Assembly (NCBI RefSeq): GCF_041435115.1
Contig: NZ_CP108046.1
Span: 9,238,001-9,302,000 of the forward strand
Source: Streptomyces sp. NBC_00289
GTDB lineage: Bacteria; Actinomycetota; Actinomycetes; Streptomycetales; Streptomycetaceae
DNA length: 64,000 nt
Reading direction: 5' to 3'
In this document: positions 45,227 through 54,477 of the stretch, piece by piece
How positions within the stretch are numbered: position 1 is the first letter of the stretch
How the letters are laid out: every line of letters starts with the position of its first letter
Notes under the pieces: generated by a model
Told to the model about the DNA's origin: nothing
Databases searched by the model: none
What the model saw: the letters and a program-made list of their open reading frames with translations, nothing else
Made by a program: the position numbers and the translations under genes

Positions 45227-46243
45227 ATGTACGACGCACCCGCACACACGTCGAGCCGCAGACGCGGACGCTTCGAGCTGCTCAGCCGTTTCAGGCTGCT
45301 CTTCAGCAGTGCCTGCGCAACAGTGCTGGTCGCTGTGGCCGCGATGACCTTTCCCGGCACCGCCAACGCCGACACGGTCATCACCTCGAACCAGACCGGC
45401 ACCGACAACGGCTACTTCTACTCCTTCTGGACCGATGGCGGCGGATCGGTCTCCATGAACCTGGGAGCCGGCGGCAAGTACGGCACCTCATGGGGCAACA
45501 GCGGCAACTTCGTCGCCGGCAAGGGCTGGAGCACCGGCGGACGCCGGAGTGTGACCTACTCGGGCAGCTTCAACCCGTCGGGCAACGCGTACCTGGCCCT
45601 CTACGGATGGTCGACGAATCCGCTCGTGGAGTACTACATCGTCGACAACTGGGGCACCTACCGGCCCACGGGAACGTACAAGGGCACGGTCACCAGCGAC
45701 GGCGGCACGTACGACATCTACGAGACGACGCGGTACAACGCCCCCTCCATCGAGGGCACCAGGACGTTCAACCAGTACTGGAGTGTCCGGCAGTCGAAGC
45801 GGACCGGCGGGACCATCACCACCGGCAACCACTTCGACGCGTGGGCCAGTCACGGAATGAACCTGGGCACCTTCAACTACATGATCCTCGCGACCGAGGG
45901 ATACCAGAGCAGCGGAAACTCCGACATCACGTTGGGCTCGTCCGACGGTGGCGGTTCCGGTGGTGGCGGGGGGAGTGGTGGTTGCAGCGCGACGTTGTCC
46001 GCGGGGCAGCAGTGGAGTGACCGGTACAACCTGAACGTCGCGGTGTCGGGCTCCAGCAACTGGACGGTGACCATGAACGTCCCGTCACCCGAGAAGGTCC
46101 TGTCGACCTGGAACGTCAGCGCGAGTTACCCCAGCGCGCAGGTGCTCACCGCCAGGCCCAACGGCAGCGGCAACACCTTCGGCGTCACCCTCCAGGCCAA
46201 CGGCACCTGGACCTGGCCCACCGTCACCTGCGGCACGAACTGA
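45227..46243 (+). CDS. xlnB: Secreted GH11 endo-1,4-beta-xylanase with CBM2-type module (XlnB-like)
   Basis: A 338-residue secreted enzyme; ATG 45227 with AGGAGGAAG upstream. A long twin-arginine-like leader ([11 protein letters not shown] ... [21 protein letters not shown]) ends near residue 48. The GH11 jelly-roll fills ~50-235; the catalytic pair is Glu135 in [13 protein letters not shown] (nucleophile) and Glu224 in [11 protein letters not shown] (acid/base). A Gly/Ser linker (~240-252) leads to a ~86-residue CBM2-like domain ([29 protein letters not shown] ... [10 protein letters not shown]). It cuts internal bonds of xylan. The next gene encodes an acetyl-xylan esterase 32 bases on, the xlnB-axeA order known in Streptomyces lividans. 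Confidence 0.95.
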   Translation: MYDAPAHTSSRRRGRFELLSRFRLLFSSACATVLVAVAAMTFPGTANADTVITSNQTGTDNGYFYSFWTDGGGSVSMNLGAGGKYGTSWGNSGNFVAGKGWSTGGRRSVTYSGSFNPSGNAYLALYGWSTNPLVEYYIVDNWGTYRPTGTYKGTVTSDGGTYDIYETTRYNAPSIEGTRTFNQYWSVRQSKRTGGTITTGNHFDAWASHGMNLGTFNYMILATEGYQSSGNSDITLGSSDGGGSGGGGGSGGCSATLSAGQQWSDRYNLNVAVSGSSNWTVTMNVPSPEKVLSTWNVSASYPSAQVLTARPNGSGNTFGVTLQANGTWTWPTVTCGTN

Positions 46244-46257
46244 CCGACGTACACCCG
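45952..46257 (+). repeat. 306-bp direct repeat, copy A (linker + CBM)
   Basis: Linker and CBM of the xylanase plus 14 bases after its stop. Copy B is 1019 bases downstream and differs at only three positions by eye. Identity extends into non-coding bases beyond the stop. Confidence 0.9.
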
Positions 46258-46275
46258 AGAGGAGGACTCTTTGCC

Positions 46276-47262
46276 ATGCGCACCCGACCGACTCTGTCGT
46301 TACGCTCCCTGACCACGGGACTGGCCGTCGCCGCGACCGCCGTGGCCGGCACCGTCATCTGCGTCGTCGACGCCACCCCGTCGCACGCCGCCACCTGCAA
46401 CGGGTACGTCGGACTCACCTTCGACGACGGCCCGTCCGCCACCACCTCGAACCTGCTCAACGCGCTCAAGCAGAACGGGCTGCGGGCCACGATGTTCAAC
46501 CAGGGCCAGTACGCCGCTTCCTCCCCGTCCCAGGTCCGGGCACAGGTCGACGCCGGCATGTGGGTCGGCAACCACAGCTACACCCACCCGCACCTGACCC
46601 AGCAGAGCCAGTCCCAGATCGACTCGGAGATCTCCCGGACGCAGCAGGCCATCGCCAACGGGGGCGGCGGCACACCGAAACTGTTCCGCCCGCCGTACGG
46701 CGAGACCAACTCGACGGTGAAGTCCGTGGAGGCCAAGTACGGCCTGACCGAGATCATCTGGGACGTCGACTCGCAGGACTGGAACGGCGCCGGTACCGAC
46801 GCGATCGTGCAGGCCGCCAACCGCCTCACCAACGGCCAGGTCATCCTCATGCACGACTGGCCCGCCAACACACTCGCCGCGATCCCGCGCATCGCGCAGG
46901 GGCTGGCCTCCCGCGGCCTGTGCGCCGGGATGATCTCCCCGCAGACCGGCCGCGCCGTGGCCCCGGACGGCGGTTCCGGTGGTGGCGGGGGGAGTGGTGG
47001 TTGCAGCGCGACGTTGTCCGCGGGGCAGCAGTGGAGTGACCGGTACAACCTGAACGTCGCGGTGTCAGGCTCCAGCAACTGGACGGTGACGATGAACGTC
47101 CCGTCACCCGAGAAGGTCCTGTCGACCTGGAACGTCAGCGCGAGTTACCCCAGCGCGCAGGTGCTCACCGCCAAGCCCAACGGCAGCGGCAACACCTTCG
47201 GCGTCACCCTCCAGGCCAACGGCACCTGGACCTGGCCCACCGTCACCTGCGGCACGAACTGA
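46276..47262 (+). CDS. axeA: Secreted CE4 acetyl-xylan esterase with CBM2-type module (AxeA-like)
   Basis: A 328-residue secreted deacetylase; ATG 46276 with GAGAGGAGGA upstream. Signal peptide to about residue 39 ([29 protein letters not shown]). The NodB-homology domain (~42-225) has the metal triad Asp51 (TFDDGPS, with catalytic Asp50), His100 and His104 (NHSYTHPHL), plus RPPYGE and [10 protein letters not shown]4 enzymes remove O-acetyl groups from xylan, opening it to the xylanase. The linker and CBM are almost identical in DNA to those of the xylanase. Second gene of the operon, ended by a strong hairpin. Confidence 0.95.
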   Translation: MRTRPTLSLRSLTTGLAVAATAVAGTVICVVDATPSHAATCNGYVGLTFDDGPSATTSNLLNALKQNGLRATMFNQGQYAASSPSQVRAQVDAGMWVGNHSYTHPHLTQQSQSQIDSEISRTQQAIANGGGGTPKLFRPPYGETNSTVKSVEAKYGLTEIIWDVDSQDWNGAGTDAIVQAANRLTNGQVILMHDWPANTLAAIPRIAQGLASRGLCAGMISPQTGRAVAPDGGSGGGGGSGGCSATLSAGQQWSDRYNLNVAVSGSSNWTVTMNVPSPEKVLSTWNVSASYPSAQVLTAKPNGSGNTFGVTLQANGTWTWPTVTCGTN

Positions 47263-47276
47263 CCGACGTACACCCG
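46971..47276 (+). repeat. 306-bp direct repeat, copy B (linker + CBM)
   Basis: Counterpart of 45952-46257. The three differences seen are TCGGGC/TCAGGC, GACCATG/GACGATG and CCAGGCC/CCAAGCC. Confidence 0.9.
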
Positions 47277-47285
47277 GCACCGGAC

Positions 47286-47319
47286 GAGTGGCGCGGCGGC
47301 CCGGGCGGCCGCGCCACTC
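47286..47319 (+). terminator. Terminator of the xylan operon
   Basis: GAGTGGCGCGGC (47286-47297) pairs exactly with GCCGCGCCACTC (47308-47319), 12 bp. The rest of 47320-47609 shows no gene. Confidence 0.8.
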
Positions 47320-47609
47320 AGTTGGGCGTTCACGCCCGTCGGCCGGCCTGCGGTGCGGACATCGGTGCTCTCGCCGGGCACAGACCGCCTGACCGCGCGG
47401 CTCCCCACCGCGTCCTGCGTACGGCCCACGCCACTCGCACCCGAGCGCACCCGGTTTGCCGAGCTCGTCCGCGTTTGTCTTCCGCCCTCTCCGGACAGTG
47501 GGGGGATCACTCGCCCGTTACCGTGGTCGATACTGGTGATCGCTGGTGTTATCTCGGTTTGCGGGTAGGTGTGGCCCAGCAGCAGGCGCTCAGGAAGAGG
47601 GCGGTGTTC

Positions 47610-48086
47610 ATGGACGAGGCTGCCCGGGAACGGGATCAGCTGGATGTGCGGCTGATCCGCGCGTCGGAGGCGTACGAGGGCAGACCGCCCGACGTCGCCC
47701 GTGCCCGTGATCTCGCCGGTGAATTCCTGACGCGTGTACAGGCCGAGCAGGGGCTGCCCGTGTCGGAACGGGTGCTGGGCGTCGTACAGCTCGTGGTCAG
47801 CGAGCTGGTGACGAACGCGTGCAAGTACGCGCCGGGGCCCAATCTCCTTGATCTCGAGCTGGCCGGGGGCAGTGTCCACATCACGGTCTGGGACAGTGCC
47901 CCGGTGCTGCCGGTGGCCCGTGCCGCCGACCCCGGCCGCGTGGGCCAGCACGGCCTGGAGATCGTGATGGCCGTTTGCCAGAGCTTCGAGGTGCACCGGG
48001 AACCGGTCGGCAAACGTACGACCGCCTCGGTGATGCTCGCGGACGACCCGGGCGGGGACGTGGCGGGTCACAAACCGCTGGCATGA
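47610..48086 (+). CDS. Anti-sigma-type ATP-binding protein (HATPase_c_2)
   Basis: A 158-residue GHKL-fold protein. ATG 47610 with GGAAGAGGG upstream; GTG 47571 is an alternative. N box: VVQLVVSELVTNACKYAPGPN; G1-like VWDSAPVLPVARAADPGRVGQHGLEIV. This is the small stand-alone class of RsbW-like kinases, of which Streptomyces has dozens, usually binding an anti-anti-sigma or a sigma factor. No sigma or STAS gene is adjacent, so the partner is unknown. Confidence 0.85.
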   Translation: MDEAARERDQLDVRLIRASEAYEGRPPDVARARDLAGEFLTRVQAEQGLPVSERVLGVVQLVVSELVTNACKYAPGPNLLDLELAGGSVHITVWDSAPVLPVARAADPGRVGQHGLEIVMAVCQSFEVHREPVGKRTTASVMLADDPGGDVAGHKPLA

Positions 48087-48148
48087 GCTGGTGGGAGGCG
48101 TGAGCGCGTCGGCGAACCCGTCGTCGAAGGCCCCGGCGTCCTGCCGGG

Positions 48149-48808
48149 CTACCTCAACCGGTAGGTGAGCAGACTGATGGCCACGTACTGGCACACCCAC
48201 GCGGCGACAGTGAACGCGTGGAAGAGCTCGTGGAAGCCGAACCAGGCCGGAGAGGGGTCTGGACGGCGCAGCCCGTAGACCATGCCGCCGGCCGTGTAGA
48301 GGATTCCGCCGGCCAGCGTCAGCACGAACACCGCCACGCCCGCCTGCCGCACCAGCGGACCGAAGGCCGGGGCGAGGGACCAGCCCAGCACGATGTACAG
48401 CGCGGTGTAGAGGATCCGCGGCGCGTACGGCCACAGGCAGCGGAAGACGATTCCCACGCCGGCGCCGATCCAGATCTCCCACAGCAGGAGTGTGCGGACC
48501 GTCCCGGTCAGGCCCAGCACGACGATCGGTGTGTAGGTTCCGGCGATCAGCAGATACACGTTCGAGTGGTCCGCGCGCCGCAGGGCCTCGTACACGCGCG
48601 GCGACCAGGTACCGCGGTGAAAGAGACCACTGGTCGCGAACAGCAGCAGGCCGGACACCGTGTACACCGTCGCGGCGGCTCTGGCCCTGCCCGCGGGCGC
48701 CAGCGCGATCAGCGCGATGCCGGCGGCGCACACCAGAGGCGCCATGCCCGCGTGCAGCCAGCCGCGCAGTCGCGGCTTGACCTCTTCGATCAGCTCGGCG
48801 ACCGACAC
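48149..48808 (-). CDS. Hemolysin III / TrhA family membrane protein
   Basis: A 219-residue protein with seven predicted membrane helices; GTG 48808 (GGAGGG 8 bases upstream) gives the usual family length, while upstream starts add an unsupported tail. Signatures: LRGWLHAGMAPLV, SGLFHRGTW, EALRRADHSNVYLLIAGTYTPI, and FGFHELFHAFTVAAWVCQYVAI, holding the His/Asp/Ser set that binds zinc in the PAQR superfamily. TrhA proteins take part in membrane-energetics and fluidity control; the hemolysin label is historical. Confidence 0.9.
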   Translation of the reverse strand: MSVAELIEEVKPRLRGWLHAGMAPLVCAAGIALIALAPAGRARAAATVYTVSGLLLFATSGLFHRGTWSPRVYEALRRADHSNVYLLIAGTYTPIVVLGLTGTVRTLLLWEIWIGAGVGIVFRCLWPYAPRILYTALYIVLGWSLAPAFGPLVRQAGVAVFVLTLAGGILYTAGGMVYGLRRPDPSPAWFGFHELFHAFTVAAWVCQYVAISLLTYRLR

Positions 48809-49226
48809 TTCCCCATCCCTCCGACCGTCCGGGCCTGCCGACGTGCGGGACCCCGTGACCATGATCGACCTGGGCAAAGGTATCAATCCCCAGTGGTGCC
48901 AGGCAGGTCCGCCGGTGTCATGGAGGAGCGCTGCGGTGACTTCGGCGGGAGGCATGGAGGGGGGCGTCGTCGGCCGTCATGCCGTCCCCATCGCAGGCAG
49001 TGGCTATCGTCACAAATGCCGTTGAACAGGCCTTTTCGTGGCATTCGTCACGTCGTAGGGCGGGCGTCTTGTCTACGTTCGCAGGGTCCGCCCTGTCACA
49101 AGGACCGCGAGCCGAGAGTCACGACCCGCGGACCGCGGACCGCCGAACCATGAGCCGCAGAACACGAAGCGCGGATCGCAGACCACGAACCGCGAGCCGC
49201 AGACCACGAACCGCCGAGGGCCCTTC
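48809..49226. repeat. Intergenic with degenerate 21-bp repeats
   Basis: CGCAGACCACGAACCGC occurs at 49177-49193 and 49198-49214 (period 21). Weaker versions run back to about 49100 (GAGCCGCAGAACACGAAGCG and similar). No gene is evident in this interval between the divergent TrhA and serine hydrolase genes. Confidence 0.65.
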
Positions 49227-50132
49227 ATGCCGTACCCCCTGTCGTCCCAGCCGTCCCCGAAGCGTGTGGGAAGCCATGCCCCGGGCGGCAGGCGTGCCGG
49301 GTTCCGCGCGGCGCTGCTCGCCGGATCGGTGGCCACGCTCATCGCGACGGGCACGGTCGCCCCCGCGGTCGCGGCTACGGTGTCAGCGCGTCCCGACACC
49401 GCGGACTCCGACGCCCCGCGAGTCCAGCCGCAGAGAAAGACACGGGTCACGGCCGCGGTGCTCGACCTGGACTTGCCTGGCCGGGAGCCGCAGGTCTACG
49501 GCGACGACGTCCCCTACGACACCGCCAGCATCATCAAGGTCGACATTCTCGCCGCCACGCTGCTCCAGGCGCAGGACGCCGGGCGTCACCTCTCCGAGCA
49601 GGAACGTACCCAGGCGGAGGAGATGATCCAGCACAGCGACAACGCGGCGGCGAACGCGCTGTGGCGGCGGATCGGGATGGCTCCCGGTCTGGAAGCGGCC
49701 AACAAACGGCTCGGGCTGACCTCGACCACGGGAGGAACCGGCGGCAAGTGGGGGCTCACCCGGACGACGGCGACCGACCAGATCCGCCTGCTGCGCGCCG
49801 TGTTCGACACCGGCTGGGCCTCAGATGCCGCTCCGGCCGGTCTGAGTGAGGTCTCCCGGAGCTACATCCGGACGCAGATGGCCCACATCGCCGTCGAACA
49901 GGCATGGGGTGTCTCGGCGGCCTCCGACTCCGGCTCGGCGTTGAAGAACGGCTGGCTGCAGCGGACCACCACCGGCCTGTGGGACATCAACAGCGTCGGT
50001 CGGATCACGGCCGGCGGGCGGCACTACCTCGTCGCCGTGCTCTCCGACGGCAGTACCTCCATGCAGGGCGGCATAGCGCTGGTCGAGCGCGCGGCCCGGG
50101 CAGCGGTCAGCTCGTCGGAATCCGCTCACTGA
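49227..50132 (+). CDS. Secreted beta-lactamase-like serine hydrolase
   Basis: A 301-residue exported protein with a signal peptide (RRAGFRAALLAGSVATLIATGTVAPAVAA). It has the class A beta-lactamase/D,D-peptidase plan: S-x-x-K at 101-104 (TASIIKVDIL), SDN at 137-139 (QHSDNAAANAL), and KNGW in place of KTG near 245. The Glu166-type general base in an omega loop is not obvious, so lactam hydrolysis is uncertain and a wall-peptide hydrolase is equally possible. ATG 49227 has no good ribosome site and sits just after the 21-bp repeats. Its stop overlaps the stop of the convergent hydrolase gene by 7 bases. Confidence 0.83.
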   Translation: MPYPLSSQPSPKRVGSHAPGGRRAGFRAALLAGSVATLIATGTVAPAVAATVSARPDTADSDAPRVQPQRKTRVTAAVLDLDLPGREPQVYGDDVPYDTASIIKVDILAATLLQAQDAGRHLSEQERTQAEEMIQHSDNAAANALWRRIGMAPGLEAANKRLGLTSTTGGTGGKWGLTRTTATDQIRLLRAVFDTGWASDAAPAGLSEVSRSYIRTQMAHIAVEQAWGVSAASDSGSALKNGWLQRTTTGLWDINSVGRITAGGRHYLVAVLSDGSTSMQGGIALVERAARAAVSSSESAH

Positions 50133-51109
50133 GACAGCCGCGGGTCCGAGCCGCCCGCCCGGGACTGACTCGGCCCCGGGCAGGCGCTCGTCCCATCGGA
50201 AGCGTGAGCGGTGTGTGCGGCGCTGTCACGTGCCAGGAGGTCGCGCAGCGCCTTGGCGATGTCCGTCGGAGCCTCCTCGGCCATGAAGTGACCGCAGGAG
50301 ACGGTCGAGTGCCGCAGGTCGTCCGCCCAGGCGCCCCACAGGGCGGCGGCCTCGAAGCCGAGTACCGCGCCCCAGTCCTGCTGGAGCACGGCCACCGGCA
50401 TGGCCAGGCGGTTGCCCGCGGCGCGGTCGGCCTCGTCGTGTTCGACGTCGATGCCCGCCGAGGCGCGGTAGTCGGCGACGATCGACGGAACCGCCTCGCG
50501 ACAGGCCCGCAGATAGGCGGCGCGGACGTCGGCCGGAACAGCGTCCGGATCGTTCGCCCACACGTCGAGGAAGTGGCCGAAGAACGCGTCCGCCGAAGCA
50601 GTGATCATGAGCTCGGGCAGGCCCGGCGGCTGCGCCATCAGATAGAGGTGGAAGCCGACCGCCGCGGGGACCCCGTGCAGTGCCTCCCACATGTCGAGCG
50701 TGGGCAGGACGTCCAGACAGGCCAGGTGCGTGATCACGTCCGGGTGGTCGAGTCCGGCCCGGAAGGCCACGAGTGCCCCCCGGTCGTGACCGGCCAGGGC
50801 GAACCGGTCGTACCCCAGCTCCTGGGCGAGAGTGACGACGTCCCGGGCCATGGTCCGCTTGGAGTAGGTGTGCGGACCGTCCTCGACGGGCTTGTCGCTG
50901 TCGCCGTATCCGCGCAGGTCCGGGCAGATGACGGTGTGGTCGGCCGCGAGGTCGGCCGCCACGTGCCGCCACATCAGGTGGGTCTGCGGAAAGCCGTGCA
51001 GGAGGACGACCGGCGTGCCGGTGCCTCCCACGGCCACGTTCAAGGAGACGTCTTCGGACACCGCGACTCGCCGGTAGTCGAATCCGGGGATGGTGGGTTC
51101 GGTTTCCAC
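50126..51109 (-). CDS. Alpha/beta hydrolase, haloacetate dehalogenase/epoxide hydrolase-like
   Basis: A 327-residue cytosolic enzyme; GTG 51109 with GAAAGAG upstream. Oxyanion motif LLHGFPQTHLMWRHVA, nucleophile elbow LAGHDRGALVAFR with Asp as nucleophile, a cap domain (~140-230), and the base in STVSCGHFMAEEAP. Asp nucleophiles mark dehalogenases and epoxide hydrolases rather than esterases; GHDRGA is the wording of fluoroacetate/haloacetate dehalogenases. The halide-binding residues cannot be checked by eye. The last ~35 residues are disordered. Divergent from a BTAD regulator, so probably controlled by it. Confidence 0.85.
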   Translation of the reverse strand: METEPTIPGFDYRRVAVSEDVSLNVAVGGTGTPVVLLHGFPQTHLMWRHVAADLAADHTVICPDLRGYGDSDKPVEDGPHTYSKRTMARDVVTLAQELGYDRFALAGHDRGALVAFRAGLDHPDVITHLACLDVLPTLDMWEALHGVPAAVGFHLYLMAQPPGLPELMITASADAFFGHFLDVWANDPDAVPADVRAAYLRACREAVPSIVADYRASAGIDVEHDEADRAAGNRLAMPVAVLQQDWGAVLGFEAAALWGAWADDLRHSTVSCGHFMAEEAPTDIAKALRDLLARDSAAHTAHASDGTSACPGPSQSRAGGSDPRLSQ

Positions 51110-51178
51110 AGGGGGCTCTTTCGTTCGCTGATCGCTGGGTGGGTGAACGGGATGGACGGGGTGGACGGGGGATGGTCG

Positions 51179-51196
51179 GTCACCGGGCCCGGTGAC
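51179..51196. promoter_or_regulatory. Perfect 18-bp palindrome between hydrolase and BTAD genes
   Basis: GTCACCGGGCCCGGTGAC is fully self-complementary and central in the divergent interval. GCATCCG is repeated directly at 51212 and 51231, with CGGATG between. A binding site for the adjacent regulator is likely, but perfect palindromes are not typical SARP sites. Confidence 0.5.
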
Positions 51197-51308
51197 GTCC
51201 GACGTCGTTCAGCATCCGGGGTGCGGATGAGCATCCGATGAGCGCGTGTACGTTGAGGTCACGCCGGGTGCGGGACCGGCCGCGGGACGGGAAGGACGGA
51301 CGACCGAG

Positions 51309-53324
51309 GTGCGAGTGGAGTTCGGGGTGCTTGGCCCGGTGACCGCCTGGAACGAGGCCGCGGAGCCGCTGGCCCTGAGGGGACCCCGACACCGCGCGGT
51401 GCTCGCCCGGCTCCTCGTCGCCCGCGGACACGTCGTACCCGTCTCCCGCCTGGTCGAAGACCTGTGGGGACCCGAGCCGCCGCTGGACGCCGTGAGCAGT
51501 GTCCGTACCTTCGTCGCCGCGCTGCGGCGCGCACTCGAACCGGACCGGACCCCCCGGACGCCGTCCCGGCTTCTGGTCACGGAGGGCCCCGGCTACGCCC
51601 TGCGCGCCGACCACGACGCAGTCGACGCCTGGCGATTCGAGACTCTGGTCACGTCATCCACGCCGGCGATGTCGTCCCTCTCATCCTTTTCGGCGGAGCC
51701 GGTGCCCGCCGAGGTGGCGGAGAGGCTGAAGACCGCACTGGACCTGTGGCGCGGCCCGGCCTACGCCGACGTCGCCGAGGAACCCTGGGCCAGAGCCGAG
51801 CGGACCCGGCTGACGGAACTCCGGCTGACCGCCGCCGAACGGCGGGCCGAGGCGCAGATCTCCCTCGGCGCCGTCGCGGAGGCCGTCGCGGACCTGGACG
51901 CCCATGTCGCGGAGCACCCGTGGCGAGAGGACGCCTGGCAGCTGCTCGCGCTGGCGCTGTACCGCTCCGGCCGGCAGGTCGACGCCCTCTCCCTCGTCAG
52001 ACGCGCCCGGCGCATGCTGCGGGAACACCTGGGCCTGGCCCCCGGCCCGCGGCTCGGCCGGATGGAGGAGGACATCCTCCGGCACGCCGAGCACCTCGAT
52101 CCCGGCCCCCAGGGCTCGGTGGCGCGGGTGTGGGCACAGGCGAGCGCGGCGTACGACACCATGGTGCCGTCCCGGGCGCGGACGCGTCTGGAGTCGACGG
52201 CGGGCCTGATGCGCGACCTGGCGGTGACGGGAGGCGGTGGGCTGGAGGCGGCCCGACGCCACCGGGTGGCCGCCGTCGCCGCGGCGGAACAGCTGGGCGA
52301 CCCGGAGCTGACCGCGCGCGTCATCGGCGCCTACGACGTGCCGGCCATCTGGACCCGCTCCGACGACCCCGCCCAGGCCGAGTGGCTGGTGGCGGCCGCC
52401 GAACGGACGCTGCTTCGGCTGCCGTCGGGGGTGCGGGCCGCGGCCCGGGCCGGGCTGCTCGCCACCGTCGCCGTCGAATCCCGCGGCACGCTGCCTGTCG
52501 CGGAGACTCCCACGGGCGCGGCGGTACGACCCCTGCGGGCGGCGCGTCAGGCGGAGGCCATCGCGCGGCGCCTCGACGACGCGTCCCTGCTCGTCTTCGC
52601 CCTGAACGGCGTGTTCATGCAGACCTTCCGACGCGCCGGTCTGTCCGGCCACCGCGACCGGATCGGCGCCGAGATCGTCTCCCTCGCCGCACGCCACAGC
52701 CTGGTCACGTACGAGGTGCTGGGCCACCTGATCCGGATGCAGTCCCGTTGCGCGGTGTCCGACTTCGCCGCGGCCGACCGGCACGCCTCGGCCGCCGACG
52801 CCCTGTCGGACCGTCACGAGCTGCCGCTGGTGTCCGTGTTCACCACCTGGTACCGCGCCCTGCGCACCGCCATGACGGCACCCGCGGACACGGCCGAAGC
52901 CGCCTACAGAGAGGCCGCCACGTCGTTGACCGGCGCGGGCATGCCCGGCCTCGAATCAGGCCTGCTGCCGCTCGCCCTGCTGTGCCTTTCCGTCAGCCGC
53001 GGAGCAACCCCCACCGTGGCATCCGACGCGGACTGGGGCCCGTACGGTCCCTGGGTGCGCCCTCTGCTCCTGGTCTCGGAGGGACGCCGTAAGGAGGCCG
53101 CGGAACTGCTGCGCTCCGTTCCCTCGCCACCCCGTGACCTCCTCTACGAGGCACTGTGGTGCCTCCTCGCACAGGCGGCGGTCCAAGCCGGGGAACCCAC
53201 CTGCATGCGACGCGCGCACACCGCCCTCACCCCGGCCGCGTCCGAACTCGCGGGCGCGGGCAGCGGTTTGCTCACCCTGGGCCCGGTCGCGGGGTATCTG
53301 GAGGCGCTGGCCGCGCAGCGGTGA
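51309..53324 (+). CDS. SARP/BTAD-family regulator with helical C-terminal domain
   Basis: A 671-residue transcription factor. GTG 51309 gives the family start VRVEFGVLGPVTAW (GTG 51315 also possible). Residues 1-~95 are an OmpR-like winged helix (RHRAVLARLLVARGHVVPVSRLVEDLWG, SSVRTFVAALRRAL). ~100-250 is the BTAD domain (RTRLTELRLTAAERRAEAQISLG ... LALYRSGRQVDALSLVRRARRMLREHLGLAPGPRL). There is no NB-ARC ATPase; the rest (~280-670) is TPR-like helices. So it differs from the AfsR-like protein at the left edge and is closer to large SARPs. Divergent from the dehalogenase-like gene. Confidence 0.88.
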   Translation: MRVEFGVLGPVTAWNEAAEPLALRGPRHRAVLARLLVARGHVVPVSRLVEDLWGPEPPLDAVSSVRTFVAALRRALEPDRTPRTPSRLLVTEGPGYALRADHDAVDAWRFETLVTSSTPAMSSLSSFSAEPVPAEVAERLKTALDLWRGPAYADVAEEPWARAERTRLTELRLTAAERRAEAQISLGAVAEAVADLDAHVAEHPWREDAWQLLALALYRSGRQVDALSLVRRARRMLREHLGLAPGPRLGRMEEDILRHAEHLDPGPQGSVARVWAQASAAYDTMVPSRARTRLESTAGLMRDLAVTGGGGLEAARRHRVAAVAAAEQLGDPELTARVIGAYDVPAIWTRSDDPAQAEWLVAAAERTLLRLPSGVRAAARAGLLATVAVESRGTLPVAETPTGAAVRPLRAARQAEAIARRLDDASLLVFALNGVFMQTFRRAGLSGHRDRIGAEIVSLAARHSLVTYEVLGHLIRMQSRCAVSDFAAADRHASAADALSDRHELPLVSVFTTWYRALRTAMTAPADTAEAAYREAATSLTGAGMPGLESGLLPLALLCLSVSRGATPTVASDADWGPYGPWVRPLLLVSEGRRKEAAELLRSVPSPPRDLLYEALWCLLAQAAVQAGEPTCMRRAHTALTPAASELAGAGSGLLTLGPVAGYLEALAAQR

Positions 53325-53460
53325 GCAGTCACTTCCGAGGCGGTGCACATGAAAGGTGCGCCCAGCGCGTCACCGACCGCTGAGCCCACGACAGCGCCAA
53401 CGGCCCGCTCGAAACGCTCCATTCGGACAGGCTGTCGGCCTGTGGTGGTAGGCCGTGCGG

Positions 53461-54378
53461 TCAGCGGGCGGGGCGCGCTTTTGCTGCCTCTACACGTGTC
53501 CGAGCCGGAGCCGGAGCCGGTGTCGGTGTCGGTGTCGGGTCGGTGGACATGGCGCGTCGCAGTTTGGCCTCGTCCGGGCTGGCGGGCGCTGCGGTCAGGA
53601 TCACGATTTTGAGCTCGGAGTCGCCGTCGGTCAGGACGTCGCAGTCCACCTCCACGCGTCCCACGTCGGGGTGCTCGATCGTCTTGTGGTCCTCGCGGTG
53701 CGCGGACACCGTGCCGCTCGCCCACATCCGGGCGAATCGCTGGTTACCGTGGAGCAGGCGGATCAGATCGGCCAGACGTGTGTCGTCGGGGAAGCGGCCG
53801 GTGGCGCGGCGCAGATCGGACACGACGGCGAGGTCGGAGTCGTCGCTGTTCTGCGCCAGCACCGGCCACAACGTGACACGGGCGTCGTCGGAGCCGACCG
53901 GGAATCTCTCCCGGGCGAAGTTGCGCAGCTCCGGTGGTGAGGTCGAGGGGTCACCGAGCAGCGCCGTCCAACCGGGGTTCCACCAGATCAACTGCCAGTC
54001 CGCGGCGAACACGGCGACTGCGACGTCCGCGAGTCGGGCCAGCACGCGGTGAACCCCTGGCGGGATGTGGTCGGGGACAGGGCTGTCCCCCGGAGGGGCC
54101 AGCCCGGCCATGCGGTAGAGGTGGTCACGCTCGGTGGTGGTGAGTTGCAGGGCGCGGGCCAGGGAAGCGACCACCTGAGCCGACGGCGTTGTCGCCCGCC
54201 CCTGCTCCAGACGCATCACGTAGTCGACCGACACGCCTGCGCGTTCGGCGAGTTCCTCGCGCCGCAGCCCGGTCGCGCGGCGTGTCCGACCTGCCGGCAG
54301 CGCCACGCTCGGCGGGGACAGCCGCTCCCGCCAGGCGCGGATCGTCGCGCCCAGTCCAGCACCCGGCATCGTTGTCAT
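53461..54378 (-). CDS. XRE-family regulator with MmyB-like ligand domain (second copy)
   Basis: A 305-residue protein with the same build as the regulator at 11360: N-terminal HTH (GLRREELAERAGVSVDYVMRLEQGRAT) and MmyB domain (LARLADVAVAVFAADWQLIWWNPGWTALLGDPS ... VEVDCDVLTDGDSELKIVILTAAP). ATG 54378 has AGGATGG 6 bases before it; ATG 54387 would add MDV. The C-terminus is extended by a Thr-Pro/Ala-Pro run. It is divergent from an SDR gene, which it presumably controls. Confidence 0.87.
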   Translation of the reverse strand: MTTMPGAGLGATIRAWRERLSPPSVALPAGRTRRATGLRREELAERAGVSVDYVMRLEQGRATTPSAQVVASLARALQLTTTERDHLYRMAGLAPPGDSPVPDHIPPGVHRVLARLADVAVAVFAADWQLIWWNPGWTALLGDPSTSPPELRNFARERFPVGSDDARVTLWPVLAQNSDDSDLAVVSDLRRATGRFPDDTRLADLIRLLHGNQRFARMWASGTVSAHREDHKTIEHPDVGRVEVDCDVLTDGDSELKIVILTAAPASPDEAKLRRAMSTDPTPTPTPAPAPARTRVEAAKARPAR

Positions 54379-54477
54379 GACGTCCATCCTGCCCCAGACC
54401 TGTTCCCGCCTGGTACTGCTCTTCCTACGGTCACGGTGTCCCTGGCACAGCACGGGCGGGGCGGGGACGATCAGTGC

